DNA from: Sulfurimonas sp. HSL-3221
GTDB taxonomy: Bacteria; Campylobacterota; Campylobacteria; Campylobacterales; Sulfurimonadaceae
Length of the DNA: 64,000 bases
Direction: 5' to 3'
Assembly (NCBI RefSeq): GCF_021044585.1
Contig: NZ_CP087998.1
Span: forward strand, 2,232,001 to 2,296,000
Positions within the stretch are counted from its first letter, which is position 1, and each line of letters starts with the position of its first letter. The notes beneath the pieces were generated by a model that worked only from the letters and a program-made list of their open reading frames with translations, did no database searches and was not told the DNA's origin. The position numbers and the translations under genes are program-made. Of this stretch, positions 37,638-46,421 are shown one piece after another.

Positions 37638-39366
37638 CTTCAAACGGAAAAAATATCGGTACCAGTGCCAGCACAAGCGCGCTGTAGAGCACCGAAACCG
37701 GCAATCCGATTCTGACAAAATCCGCAAACTTATACCCGCCGGGACCGTAGACCATCAGGTTCGTCTGGTACCCGTAGGGGCTCATAAAGCTGGCACTTGC
37801 GCCGTAGGCGACCGCCATGATAAAGGGCATAGGGTCGGCGCCCAGCGCCGTTGCCGTTGCATAGGCGACGGGGAAGCTGAGGGCCGCGGCGGCGTTGTTC
37901 GTGATGATCTCGGTCAGCAGGAACGTCATCAGGTAGACGGCGGCGAAGGTGCCGTATATTCCCATGCTCCCCGTCGCCTCTTTAATCCCGTTGCCCAGCA
38001 TGTCCGCGACGCCGCTGTTCATAAGCACCTGGGCGATTCCCAGCGCCGAACCGATGATCAGTACCAGTTCGAAGGGGAACGTCAATTTTACATCGCGCAG
38101 CGACAAAAACTTGAGAATGATGAAGAGCCCCAGCAAGACAAAAAGACCTTTCAAAAAGGGGAGCACACCCGTCGCGCTTAAGACGATGGCGCCGAGGAAA
38201 AGGCCCAGAATGAGCAGGCTCGTTTTCGTATCAAACTTTTGGTTAAGCGAGAGGTTCGATACAAAATAGAAATTCTTTTTCAGGTTCTCGCGCTTGGAGA
38301 AGTCCTCTCCCGCCGTCAGCAAGAGGGTATCCCCCGCCTGCAGCTCAATATTGCCCAGCTTGCCGGAGAGCTTTTCGCTCCCGCGCCGCACCGCGACGAC
38401 CGCCGCATCGAACTTCGTCCGAAACTCCGCCGTCTTGATGGTGTGGCCCACCAGCGCCGATTCGTGGGAAACGACGACCTCCGTCAGGTTATCCTGCAGA
38501 GGACAGCGCTTGTTGTCGAAAATAGCCAGCCCCTTGAAACGGTTCAGCTCTTGAACGTCGCGCATATTGCCCGTAAAGATCAGGACGTCCCCCGCCTGCA
38601 GCACCTCCCGCGGCGTGACGGGAGAGATCAGACGCTCCCCGCGCATAACTTCCGCCAAAAAGAGCTGTTCCATGCTGCGAAGACCGTTCTCCTGGATCGT
38701 CTTTCCGGCAAGCGGCGAATCGGAGCCGACCCGCGCCTCCAGAAAATAGCGTTCCTCCTGGGTACGCCCCTTTGTGGCATAGGTCGGCAGCAGCTTTGAA
38801 CCGAATAGGCTCAAGAATAGCCCCCCGGCCACGGCCAGCGGGAGTCCGACATAGATAAAGTCAAACAGAGACAGCGGTGTCAGTCCCGCATCGACGACGA
38901 AGCCGTTGACGATCAGATTGGTCGACGTGCCGATGAGCGTCATCGTCCCGCCGAAGATCGCCGCATACGAGAGCGGGATCATCGCTTTGGAGGGGGCAAC
39001 GTGTTTGTTGTTTTTGACCATGCTCATCATCGATGCGACAACGGCCGTATTGTTCAGAAAAGCGGAAAAAAGCGATGTCAGGCCCGTCAATCGCAGCATC
39101 GACGCGAAACGGTTCCGCGAGAAGACGGCATGCGACAGCCACTCCACGACGGCCGTGCGCTCAATGACGCTTGAAATGACGATCAGCAGTACCAACACGA
39201 TCAGCGACGGATTGACAAAGTTGTGCAGCATCGCTTTGGTCTCGATAAGCCCGGTAAGGTAATAGAGCATCAACAGACCGAAAAAGAGCACGCCCGGACG
39301 GATGGTGCCGCGGATGAGCAGCACGATCAACCCTCCAAGCGAAAACAGTACCAGCATGACACTCAT
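37633..39366 (-). CDS. SLC13/DASS family permease with RCK_C domains, probable sulfate importer
   Basis: This 577-residue membrane protein has two halves of membrane segments separated by two TrkA-C/RCK_C-like domains of about 80 residues (about 200-290 and 300-375). The loops SAFLNNTAVVASMM and FGGTMTLIGTSTNLIVNG in the first half, and ITNNAAAALSFPVAYA with MSPYGYQTNLMVYGPGGY in the second, are typical SLC13 substrate and Na+ sites. Sulfate as substrate is inferred from neighbours (cysC, cysN, cysD). It starts ten bases after cysN. Confidence 0.85.
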   Translation of the reverse strand: MSVMLVLFSLGGLIVLLIRGTIRPGVLFFGLLMLYYLTGLIETKAMLHNFVNPSLIVLVLLIVISSVIERTAVVEWLSHAVFSRNRFASMLRLTGLTSLFSAFLNNTAVVASMMSMVKNNKHVAPSKAMIPLSYAAIFGGTMTLIGTSTNLIVNGFVVDAGLTPLSLFDFIYVGLPLAVAGGLFLSLFGSKLLPTYATKGRTQEERYFLEARVGSDSPLAGKTIQENGLRSMEQLFLAEVMRGERLISPVTPREVLQAGDVLIFTGNMRDVQELNRFKGLAIFDNKRCPLQDNLTEVVVSHESALVGHTIKTAEFRTKFDAAVVAVRRGSEKLSGKLGNIELQAGDTLLLTAGEDFSKRENLKKNFYFVSNLSLNQKFDTKTSLLILGLFLGAIVLSATGVLPFLKGLFVLLGLFIILKFLSLRDVKLTFPFELVLIIGSALGIAQVLMNSGVADMLGNGIKEATGSMGIYGTFAAVYLMTFLLTEIITNNAAAALSFPVAYATATALGADPMPFIMAVAYGASASFMSPYGYQTNLMVYGPGGYKFADFVRIGLPVSVLYSALVLALVPIFFPFEG

Positions 39367-39376
39367 GGCGTATTAC

Positions 39377-40852
39377 TTAATTTTTCTCAAATACGGAAAC
39401 GTCACGGGCACCCCACTCGGGGAAGTGTTCACGGATGTAGGCATTGAGCGCCTTTTCGGCCTCGGTATATTCACGTACCGACGCGACTTTCTCATGCTCC
39501 CGCGCGGCGACGTCGACAATCATCCCCGCCCCGACGGTATTGTTCGTCACGCGGTCAACCACGATAAAACTGCCGGTCTGACGGTTGTCGCTGTAGTGGT
39601 CCGCCGCGATGGGACGGTTTAGCACCAGCTTGCACGAGGCGATATCATTGAGCGCCAGCGTATCGACCTGTTCGCGCGCGTAAGTGTTAACATCGATCTT
39701 GTAGTTGATGTCTTCAAAGCGCCCGGTCGCGTCTGACGTCGCCCGCTTGATGTAATAGCTCTGCTCCGGCTGCATCGGCGTCTCGTCCATCCAGACGAGC
39801 ATCACTTTCAGTGCATTGGAGACGCGGGGAACGTCATCCGTATGTACCAGCATGTCCCCGCGGCTGATGTCGACCTCATCCTCCGTCGTAATCGTCACGG
39901 CCATCGGGGCATAGGCTGCAGCCGCCGTTGCATGACGGTCTGCCTCGGTGACGTCCCCGGAGTTGATAATGCTTTTGACGGTCGTTGTCTTGCCCGAAGG
40001 CAGAACGGTGATGGCGTCACCGACGCGGACACTGCCCGAAGCGATGGTCCCGCAGAAGCCGCGGAAATCGAGGTTCGGGCGGTTGACGTACTGCACCGGG
40101 AAGCGGAACGAGGCCTTGTCCCCGGCAATTTGTTCGGCATTGCGGTAGTCGATGGTGTCGAGCAGTTCGAGCAGCGGTTTCTCTTGGAACCACGGCATAC
40201 GGTCACTCTTGTCGACAACGTTGTCGCCGTCCAGGGCACTCATCGGAATATAGATCGTCTCCGGACGTGCGGCACCGTGCATCGGCAGCTGGTCGAGCAC
40301 CTCTTTCTCATAGGAGAGCTTGATCTCCTCAAAGCGCTCTTCGGAAAAGTCGACAAGGTCCATTTTGTTCACCGCCACGACAATGTGACGGATCCCCAGC
40401 AGGTTGACAATGTAGGTGTGGCGTCGCGTCTGGGTCAGGATCCCCTTGCGCGCATCGATGAGGATGATGGCGACGTCCGCCGTCGAGGCGCCGGTGACCA
40501 TGTTGCGCGTGTACTGCTCGTGGCCCGGGGTGTCGGCAATGATGTACTTGCGTTTGTCCGTCGCAAAAAAGCGGTAGGCGACGTCGATGGTGATCCCCTG
40601 CTCACGTTCGCTCTGCAGCCCGTCGACGAGCAGCGCCATATCGATCTTCTCGCCGGTCGTGCCATACTTTTTGCTTTCGCTCTCCGCGGCGGCGAGCTGA
40701 TCTTCGAAGATCATTTTCGAATCGTAAAGCAGGCGCCCGATCAGGGTGCTTTTTCCGTCATCGACACTCCCGCAGGTCAAAAAACGGAGCATATCCTTGT
40801 TCTCATGCTCCTTAAGATAAGCTTCGATGTTTTCTGCCGGTGTATGCGCCAT
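39377..40852 (-). CDS. cysN: Sulfate adenylyltransferase subunit 1 (GTPase)
   Basis: This 491-residue subunit uses GTP hydrolysis to drive APS formation by CysD. EF-Tu-like motifs: GSVDDGKSTLIGRLL (G1), GITIDVAYRFF (G2), DTPGHEQYTRNM (G3) and VNKMDL (G4). Domains 2 and 3 follow (GFCGTIASGSVRVGD). It overlaps the cysD stop by one base (TAATG). It ends in a C-terminal part of normal length and has no fused APS kinase; cysC is separate nearby. Confidence 0.97.
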   Translation of the reverse strand: MAHTPAENIEAYLKEHENKDMLRFLTCGSVDDGKSTLIGRLLYDSKMIFEDQLAAAESESKKYGTTGEKIDMALLVDGLQSEREQGITIDVAYRFFATDKRKYIIADTPGHEQYTRNMVTGASTADVAIILIDARKGILTQTRRHTYIVNLLGIRHIVVAVNKMDLVDFSEERFEEIKLSYEKEVLDQLPMHGAARPETIYIPMSALDGDNVVDKSDRMPWFQEKPLLELLDTIDYRNAEQIAGDKASFRFPVQYVNRPNLDFRGFCGTIASGSVRVGDAITVLPSGKTTTVKSIINSGDVTEADRHATAAAAYAPMAVTITTEDEVDISRGDMLVHTDDVPRVSNALKVMLVWMDETPMQPEQSYYIKRATSDATGRFEDINYKIDVNTYAREQVDTLALNDIASCKLVLNRPIAADHYSDNRQTGSFIVVDRVTNNTVGAGMIVDVAAREHEKVASVREYTEAEKALNAYIREHFPEWGARDVSVFEKN

Positions 40853-41763
40853 TAAAAGTACCCCTCGATTTTTTTCTTCTCCATTGCCCCTTCCTGATCC
40901 TTGTCGATCAGACGGCCTTCGCGTTCACTGCTTTTGGAAAGCAGCATCTCTTTGATGATCTCCGGCAGGGTTGCGGCCGAAGAGTTGATTGCTCCCGTCA
41001 GCGGGTAGCAGCCCAGTGTCCGGAAACGGACCATCTCGTTCTTCGCCTTGGCCTTCAGCTCTTCAGGCACCCGTTCGTCATCGACCATGATCTTGGTCCC
41101 TTCGTACTCGACGACCGGGCGCTCCTTGGCGAAATAGAGTGACGGGATGGGGATCTGCTCAAGGTAGATGTACTGCCAGATATCCAGCTCCGTCCAGTTG
41201 GAAATCGGGAAGACCCGGACGCTTTCGCCCTTCTGGATCGCCGTGTTATAGACGTTCCACAGCTCCGGACGCTGGTTTTTCGGGTCCCAGCGGTGCTGCT
41301 TGTCGCGGAAGGAGAAGATGCGCTCTTTGGCCCGCGATTTCTCCTCGTCCCGGCGCGCCCCGCCGATGACGGCATCGTATCCGCCCATGTTAAGCGCCTG
41401 CTTCAGGCCCTCCGTCTTCATAATGTCCGTATGCACCTTGCTGCCGTGTTCGAAGGGCGAGATATTCATACGCTCCCCCTCGGGGTTCGAATGCACGACC
41501 AGGTCGAATCCCAACTCCTTGGCACGGCGGTCGCGGAATTCGATCATCTCGCCGAACTTCCACTGGGTATCGACATGCAACATTGGAAAAGGTACTTTGC
41601 CCGGGGCAAAAGCTTTCATCGCCAGATGCAGCATGACCGAGGAGTCCTTCCCGACTGAATACATCATCACCGGGTTTGAAAAGGCTGCGGCGACTTCGCG
41701 CAAAATGTGCACCGATTCGGCCTCAAGCTGTTTGAGGTGTGTCAGGCGTTTCTCATCTAGCAT
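40852..41763 (-). CDS. cysD: Sulfate adenylyltransferase subunit 2
   Basis: This 303-residue catalytic subunit of ATP sulfurylase has the PP-loop [14 protein letters not shown], the following HVDTQWKF and [16 protein letters not shown], and the family end [20 protein letters not shown]. It is the first large gene of the locus. A site AAGGAAGGA lies upstream of the ATG at 41761-41763. No cysH (PAPS reductase) is seen with it. Confidence 0.97.
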   Translation of the reverse strand: MLDEKRLTHLKQLEAESVHILREVAAAFSNPVMMYSVGKDSSVMLHLAMKAFAPGKVPFPMLHVDTQWKFGEMIEFRDRRAKELGFDLVVHSNPEGERMNISPFEHGSKVHTDIMKTEGLKQALNMGGYDAVIGGARRDEEKSRAKERIFSFRDKQHRWDPKNQRPELWNVYNTAIQKGESVRVFPISNWTELDIWQYIYLEQIPIPSLYFAKERPVVEYEGTKIMVDDERVPEELKAKAKNEMVRFRTLGCYPLTGAINSSAATLPEIIKEMLLSKSSEREGRLIDKDQEGAMEKKKIEGYF

Positions 41764-41796
41764 CTATGTTTATCCTTCCTTATGAATCTATGGGTG

Positions 41797-41952
41797 TTAT
41801 TTTGATTGCAGAGGCACTCTACCCTTGTGCAGGAACCACTCCAGGAAATAGCAGTAATATGCACTTTCATCATCTAGGCAGCTGTCTGTAAATACGCACT
41901 CGTATTCGCATCGCTGCTCTCTATAAAATCTTCGGATTCTACCTTTTCTCAT
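41797..41952 (-). CDS. Possible small Cys- and Tyr-rich protein upstream of cysD
   Basis: A 51-residue frame ends 33 bases before cysD. The composition looks like a real protein: an Arg-rich start (MRKGRIRRFYREQRCEYEC), then TDSCLDDESAYYCYFLEWF and KGRVPLQSK. Four cysteines are present. I see no clear ribosome site before the ATG at 41950-41952, so the start is unsure or the message may be leaderless. No family is recognised. It could be a small protein of the locus or a leader peptide. Confidence 0.45.
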   Translation of the reverse strand: MRKGRIRRFYREQRCEYECVFTDSCLDDESAYYCYFLEWFLHKGRVPLQSK

Positions 41953-42074
41953 ATAAATAGTGCATTAACTGGTGGTTTAGTGTTACAAAATACTAACAAA
42001 TTTTTACGCTATCAGCGTACACATATAGCTTATTTTTTAAACAATATCTGTCGGTATTGGTCACGAAAAGTCGG

Positions 42075-42150
42075 TGGTGTCCCCACGAGGACTCGAACCT
42101 CGAGCTAGGCCTTAGGAGGGCCCTGCTTTATCCTGTTAAGCGATGAGGAC
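42075..42150 (-). tRNA. tRNA-Arg (anticodon CCU)
   Basis: A 76-base cloverleaf with encoded CCA: acceptor GTCCTCA/TGGGGAC with one G-T pair, D arm GCTT/AAGC, anticodon stem GGGCC/GGCCT around loop CTCCTAA (anticodon CCT in DNA), and T arm CGAGG-TTCGAGT-CCTCG. It reads AGG codons. Its 3' end faces the sulfated polysaccharide locus. A TACAAT box (42176-42181, minus strand) about 25 bases upstream may be its -10. Confidence 0.95.
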
Positions 42151-42194
42151 GTATCGGAAAGAAATGAAGAACGATATTGTATCGAACGGAGCTT

Positions 42195-42554
42195 TCAATA
42201 CTGGTAGACGCACTCTTTGTAGATGATCTTGACAACGGGCTGGACGTTGTTGACACGCCACTGCTCTTCGATAACCCTCTGGCGCAATCCGCTGCGTTCC
42301 CGATCCGCCGCGCGGAGCTTCCGCACAATTTCCGTATAGCTGTAATTGCGCGGATCGTTGCGGCACCAGGCCATCAGTTCTCCTCCTTTGGCAATGTAGC
42401 GGTAGTAGTAGTCGTAGCGCGACGTCGGAGATTCGATACGTTTCGCGGCGCGGTACTGCTTGTCGAGAGTGGTAAAATCGCTTTCAAGTTTTTCGCACGA
42501 CACCGCGCCCAGCAGCAGCGGGAGAAACATCAGGAGAAGGATGGCTCTTTTCAT
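42195..42554 (-). CDS. Putative lipoprotein of unknown function
   Basis: About 119 residues. The ATG at 42552-42554 (MKRAILLLMFLPLLLG) follows AGGTGA; a GTG three codons earlier overlaps the stop of the upstream gene. The signal peptide ends in GAVSC, a plausible lipobox. The mature part is Arg/Tyr-rich (YDYYYRYIAKGGELM) with no recognised domain. It shares a GEL/GG and Cys pattern with the adjacent upstream gene, hinting at a related pair. Confidence 0.65.
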   Translation of the reverse strand: MKRAILLLMFLPLLLGAVSCEKLESDFTTLDKQYRAAKRIESPTSRYDYYYRYIAKGGELMAWCRNDPRNYSYTEIVRKLRAADRERSGLRQRVIEEQWRVNNVQPVVKIIYKECVYQY

Positions 42555-42559
42555 GACGT

Positions 42560-42943
42560 TCACCTCGGCAAAGGGTGGATACCCTGCTGAATCGTGCCGC
42601 AGCGCACCTCGGTCACGACCGGCGGGTGGGTAATGGCGTAGCGTGTCAGTTCCGCAACGTTTTCCAGGTGGAATGAGGCGATGTCCGTCTTATCGGAGCT
42701 GATCTTCTTGCCAAGCATATACCACAGCGTCGTGCTCATTCTGTCTTTGCAGCGCTTATAGATCTTCCCGCCCTCGCTCCGGAACTGCCGTATCACCTTT
42801 TCGCTTGCCGGAGAGGGTATCTCGGCCTCTATCACCGCGTCATACGCCTTTCCAACCGGGGCGAAGGCTTCGACCATCCGGGCACACTCCTGTCGTGTCG
42901 CGGCAAAGAGCAGCATGGGGACGATCAGGAAAAAAAGTTTCAT
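42560..42943 (-). CDS. Small exported protein of unknown function
   Basis: 127 residues with a signal peptide (MKLFFLIVPMLLFAA) and a mature part with a few Cys (RQECARM, KRCKDRM, VRCGTI) that could form disulfides. No named domain recognised. It overlaps the lipoprotein gene that follows and is divergent from yggU. Confidence 0.65.
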   Translation of the reverse strand: MKLFFLIVPMLLFAATRQECARMVEAFAPVGKAYDAVIEAEIPSPASEKVIRQFRSEGGKIYKRCKDRMSTTLWYMLGKKISSDKTDIASFHLENVAELTRYAITHPPVVTEVRCGTIQQGIHPLPR

Positions 42944-43009
42944 AGGCAGCCCTTTGCAGCATGTAGCACATAGAGTGGACTACGAATTGCTACGCGCTAT
43001 AATGCCGTT

Positions 43010-43300
43010 ATGTGGTACACCTTCGATAACGACGATCTCATTCTGCAATTGCGTATCCAGCCCAAAGCGAGTTCGAACGAACTGGCCGAAATCATGGGCG
43101 AGGAGCGCAAACTGCGCATCACCGCCCCGCCCGTGGACGGCAAGGCCAATAAACACATCATAGCACTGCTGGCGAAAATGTGCAAGGTCGCCAAGGGGGA
43201 CGTAACAATAGAGTCGGGAGAGCTGGGAAGAAATAAGCGGGTGCGGATCAAAAGCCCCCGGCTGCTGCCCGACGGTGTCAACCCGCCAGCGTCAGCGTAA
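43010..43300 (+). CDS. DUF167 (YggU) family protein
   Basis: 96-residue protein of the YggU/DUF167 family: LRIQPKASSNELAEI, then KLRITAPPVDGKANKHII and VAKGDVTIESGELGRNKRVRI. The function of the family is unknown. It stands alone and is followed by a repeat element. Confidence 0.9.
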   Translation: MWYTFDNDDLILQLRIQPKASSNELAEIMGEERKLRITAPPVDGKANKHIIALLAKMCKVAKGDVTIESGELGRNKRVRIKSPRLLPDGVNPPASA

Positions 43301-43319
43301 TCTGCATTATGTCTAATAA

Positions 43320-43789
43320 GAGCTTCGACACGTCGAAGCGCATTAAATGAAATCAGGAACTGGACTTGAGCGCTCTTTGTAAGCCATCCCGGAGGCATAA
43401 AGCCGGGAGGGATGAGCGGATTCGCGAAAGGCCGCTTTTTGCGCTACTTTTTCTAAAAAAGTGGCATGAACATTTTTCCTTTTCCTTTCTTTTTACAAAG
43501 AAACGAAACCAAAGAAAATCGTCGTTGCGCGAATCGCTCGCTGCTCCCGGCTTTGGGCCTCCGCAGCGGCTTTCAAGGCACGCTTAACGACAGGTCGCCT
43601 ATTGATTTATGCGCTTCGAGGACCGAAGCTAATATAAAAAAAAGAGCTTCGACACGTCGAAGCGCATTTAATAAAATTGGAAATTGGCCTCGAACGCTCC
43701 TTGAAAGCCATCCCGGAGGCATAAAGCCGGGAGGGATGAGCGATTCGTGAGAGGCCGCTTTTTGCGCTACTTTTTCTAAAAAAGTGGCA
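43320..43789. repeat. Composite element, copy 5 (alpha, beta, alpha)
   Basis: Three modules: alpha 43320-43466, beta 43484-43630, alpha 43643-43789. The alpha modules both have inner stem CATCCC/GGGATG and start with the perfect hairpin GCTTCGAC/GTCGAAGC; beta has CGCTGC/GCAGCG. It fills the 568-base gap between the ends of two convergent genes (yggU and argS). The gap otherwise holds nothing but the argS terminator. Confidence 0.85.
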
Positions 43790-43852
43790 GAAAATAATGG
43801 GTTTTAGGATGGTGTACTTGGGGATTGCTGTTACCTAAATAGGTGGAAATGC

Positions 43853-43875
43853 GAAATAAGCCTGAGGCTTATTTC
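43853..43875 (-). terminator. Hairpin over the argS stop codon
   Basis: A perfect 10-base stem (GAAATAAGCC/GGCTTATTTC, 3-base loop) covers the argS stop. The bases after it on the minus strand (GCATTTCC) are only weakly T-rich, so it is a likely but not classic terminator. Confidence 0.5.
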
Positions 43876-45464
43876 TCGTCGGCGACCATCCGGTCTTTGG
43901 CTGTGATCCCCATCAGGGAGAGGCCCGTACGGATGGAGAGGGCGACCATCAGGAACAGCTTGAGCAGTTTCGCCTCTTCCTCGGTCCCCAGTACGCGATA
44001 GTCGTAGTAGAACTTGTGCAGCCGTGCCGCGAGGGACTTGAGGTACTCGGGCAGCTTCTGCACCTGGCGTGACGCAAAGGCATCCTCGATCACTTCCGGC
44101 AGCAGCAGCGCCTCGAAGAGCAGCGCGTCGGCATCGGCGTTGAGGCCTGTGAGCTCCGCCGCCATGATCTGTTCTTCGCTCAACTCGCTTTTGGAGAGGA
44201 TCGTCTGGATCCGCGCATGGGCGTAGTTAATGTAATAGACCGGGTTTGAGTTGTCCTGCTTCTTGAGGGTTTCGACATCGAATTCCAGGGCCGTGTCGCT
44301 CTTCTTGCTCGCAAAGATGAAGCGCAGGGCGTCCGCGCCGATCTCCTCGACGATGTCGCTCATCAAAATGACGTTGCCGGCCCGCTTGCTCATCTTGTAC
44401 GGCTCGCCGTCTTTGAGCAGGCTGACCATCTGCGACAGCAGGATCTCCAGCTTCTCCGGATCGTAGCCCAGGAAGCGCGCCGCCGCTTTGACGCGGGCGA
44501 TGTAGCCGTGGTGGTCCGCGCCCCAGATGTTGATGTAGTGGTCAAACCCCTGCTCGAACTTGCGGTTGTGGTAGACGATGTCGCCGGCCAGGTAGGTCGG
44601 GCGGCCGTCTTCGCGCACGACGACGCGGTCTTTCTCGTCCCCGTGCTCCGTCGAGCGGAGCCAAAGCTTCTCTTCGCCCTCGTAGACTCCCTCGCCCAGC
44701 TTCTTCATAACACGGTCCCAGTCGTCGTAGAGCGACGCCTCGCTGACAAAGGTGTCAAAGTGGATGTTCGCATCGCCCAGGTCGGAGACGATGAGATCCA
44801 TCACCTTGTCCTTTGCCCAGAGCGCAAGCTCTTTCTGCCGGTCGGCGTTGGTGAGGATGTCGCTGCCGAACGCAGTCAGTGCTTCTTCGGCCAGGATCGT
44901 CATGTATTCGCCGCGGTAGTACTTCTCCGGCCACTCGACTTCCATGTTGAGGACGCTGTGCTGCCCTTCGAGTTGCAAGGAAAGGCCCAGCAGGTCGATC
45001 TGGTTCCCGGCGTCGTTGACGTAGTACTCGGCCGTGATGTCGTAGCCCAGGCGGCGTCCGAGGCGCAGAAGTGTGTCCCCATAGACCGCGCCGCGGGCGT
45101 GGCCGATGTGCAGCGGTCCCGTCGGGTTCGCGCTGACGAACTCGAGCAGGATCTTGCCTTCGCGGTCGGCATGGCCGAACTGTTCAGGGTTGGAAAGCGC
45201 CCATCCGGCGTATTCGTCCATAAAGGCTTCGGAAAGGCGGAAGTTGATGTACCCCTTTGTCGCTTCGACCGCGGAGAACATCGCATGTTCGCCGAAGGAG
45301 GATGCCAGTTCGTCGGCGATCACCATCGGTGATTTGCGCAGCTCTTTGGCCAGCGAGAAGGCAATGGGGGTGGCGTAGTGCCCGAAGGAACGGTCTTTGG
45401 GCTTTTCGAGCACGACCTCGCGCTCAAATTGCGCTTTGAGAAGCGCCGATACACGCTGTTTCAA
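43869..45464 (-). CDS. argS: Arginyl-tRNA synthetase
   Basis: This 531-residue class I synthetase has the HIGH motif in NPTGPLHIGHARGAVYGD and KMSKR in YKMSKRAGNVI. The N-terminal Add-1-like domain and the C-terminal anticodon domain ending in SIRTGLSLMGI are complete. The start appears to be TTG (45462-45464), five bases after the tatA stop; no better ATG lies near. It is encoded 1.7 kb from a tRNA-Arg gene, probably by chance. Confidence 0.96.
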   Translation of the reverse strand: MKQRVSALLKAQFEREVVLEKPKDRSFGHYATPIAFSLAKELRKSPMVIADELASSFGEHAMFSAVEATKGYINFRLSEAFMDEYAGWALSNPEQFGHADREGKILLEFVSANPTGPLHIGHARGAVYGDTLLRLGRRLGYDITAEYYVNDAGNQIDLLGLSLQLEGQHSVLNMEVEWPEKYYRGEYMTILAEEALTAFGSDILTNADRQKELALWAKDKVMDLIVSDLGDANIHFDTFVSEASLYDDWDRVMKKLGEGVYEGEEKLWLRSTEHGDEKDRVVVREDGRPTYLAGDIVYHNRKFEQGFDHYINIWGADHHGYIARVKAAARFLGYDPEKLEILLSQMVSLLKDGEPYKMSKRAGNVILMSDIVEEIGADALRFIFASKKSDTALEFDVETLKKQDNSNPVYYINYAHARIQTILSKSELSEEQIMAAELTGLNADADALLFEALLLPEVIEDAFASRQVQKLPEYLKSLAARLHKFYYDYRVLGTEEEAKLLKLFLMVALSIRTGLSLMGITAKDRMVADEK

Positions 45465-45469
45465 ATCAA

Positions 45470-45706
45470 TTACGCCTGTTTTTCGGATTCTTTGGGTGCT
45501 TCGGAAGCTGCCGTTGCGTCACCGCCCTCGACTTTTTTGGGGGCCTCGTTGCTTGCAACCTCTTCCGGTTCGTCTTTCATCTCATTCTTGAAGTTCTTGA
45601 TTCCCTTGCCGATACCCTTGGCAAGATCCGGAATTTTTTTCGCACCGAAGAGCAGGACGATGATCCCGAAAATCAACAGCAGTTCAGTTCCGCTTGGCAT
45701 ACCCAT
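45470..45706 (-). CDS. tatA: Sec-independent protein translocase subunit TatA
   Basis: This 78-residue protein has one N-terminal membrane helix ([20 protein letters not shown]), the [21 protein letters not shown] hinge and amphipathic helix, and an acidic tail. It forms the pore of the Tat pathway that exports folded proteins. tatB and tatC are not in the window. Confidence 0.95.
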   Translation of the reverse strand: MGMPSGTELLLIFGIIVLLFGAKKIPDLAKGIGKGIKNFKNEMKDEPEEVASNEAPKKVEGGDATAASEAPKESEKQA

Positions 45707-45800
45707 AGTAATTCCTTAGGTGGTTTTTTTGGAAATGTAATAATAGCGAAAAAATGCAGGGATATTGGTTAGTAAAAGCGTTTACGGCGGCGGAGGGGCG

Positions 45801-46421
45801 CTAGTGCGCTTCCCACGCCTGTACGAATGCGTTGATCTTGAGGGTCGGGACTTTCAAGCGGGCGGCCCTGGCAACGGAGACAAGCACCTCCGCCGCCTCG
45901 TCGAGGTCGTCGTTGATGATGATGTAGTCGTACTCGCTCATACGCTGGACCTCGCGTTTGGCCATATCGATCCGGCGTTCGATCACTTCCGCCGCATCGG
46001 TTGCCCGCGCCCGCAGACGCTGTTCGAGTTCGCTCAGCGTCGGGGTCGTGATGAACGCGGAAGTCGTAATGTCGCCCATGCGGTTTTGAACGGCATCGTG
46101 CCCCTGGACGTCAATGTCGAAGATGACCAGCTTCCCCTCGGCGAGGGCCGCCTTGACGGGCTTGAGCGAAGTGCCGTAGTAGTTGCCGTGGACGACGGCG
46201 TACTCCAGGAAGTTCTCCTCCTCGATGTCGCGCTTGAAGCTCTCCTCGTCGACGAAGTGGTAATGCACACCGTCCACTTCCCCCTCGCGCATCGGTCGTG
46301 TCGTTGTCGAGATCGAGAAGTAGTAGGGTCCGATCGCCTCGGCCACTTTTTTGATCAGAGAACTCTTCCCCGCACCGCTTGGGCCCGACAGGACCAGGAT
46401 CGCTCCGCCGTTTTTGTTCAT
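45801..46421 (-). CDS. gmk: Guanylate kinase
   Basis: This 206-residue enzyme makes GDP from GMP. P-loop LSGPSGAGKSSLI, GMP-binding STTTRPMREGEVDGVHYHFV, and lid RARATD are present. Its ATG overlaps the stop of the gene upstream (ATGA). A short gap separates it from tatA. Confidence 0.97.
   Translation of the reverse strand: MNKNGGAILVLSGPSGAGKSSLIKKVAEAIGPYYFSISTTTRPMREGEVDGVHYHFVDEESFKRDIEEENFLEYAVVHGNYYGTSLKPVKAALAEGKLVIFDIDVQGHDAVQNRMGDITTSAFITTPTLSELEQRLRARATDAAEVIERRIDMAKREVQRMSEYDYIIINDDLDEAAEVLVSVARAARLKVPTLKINAFVQAWEAH

Noticed and set aside
42006..42018. Terminator at ACGCT-ATC-AGCGT before cysD
   Set aside because: The stem is only five bases and no T tract follows on the minus strand.
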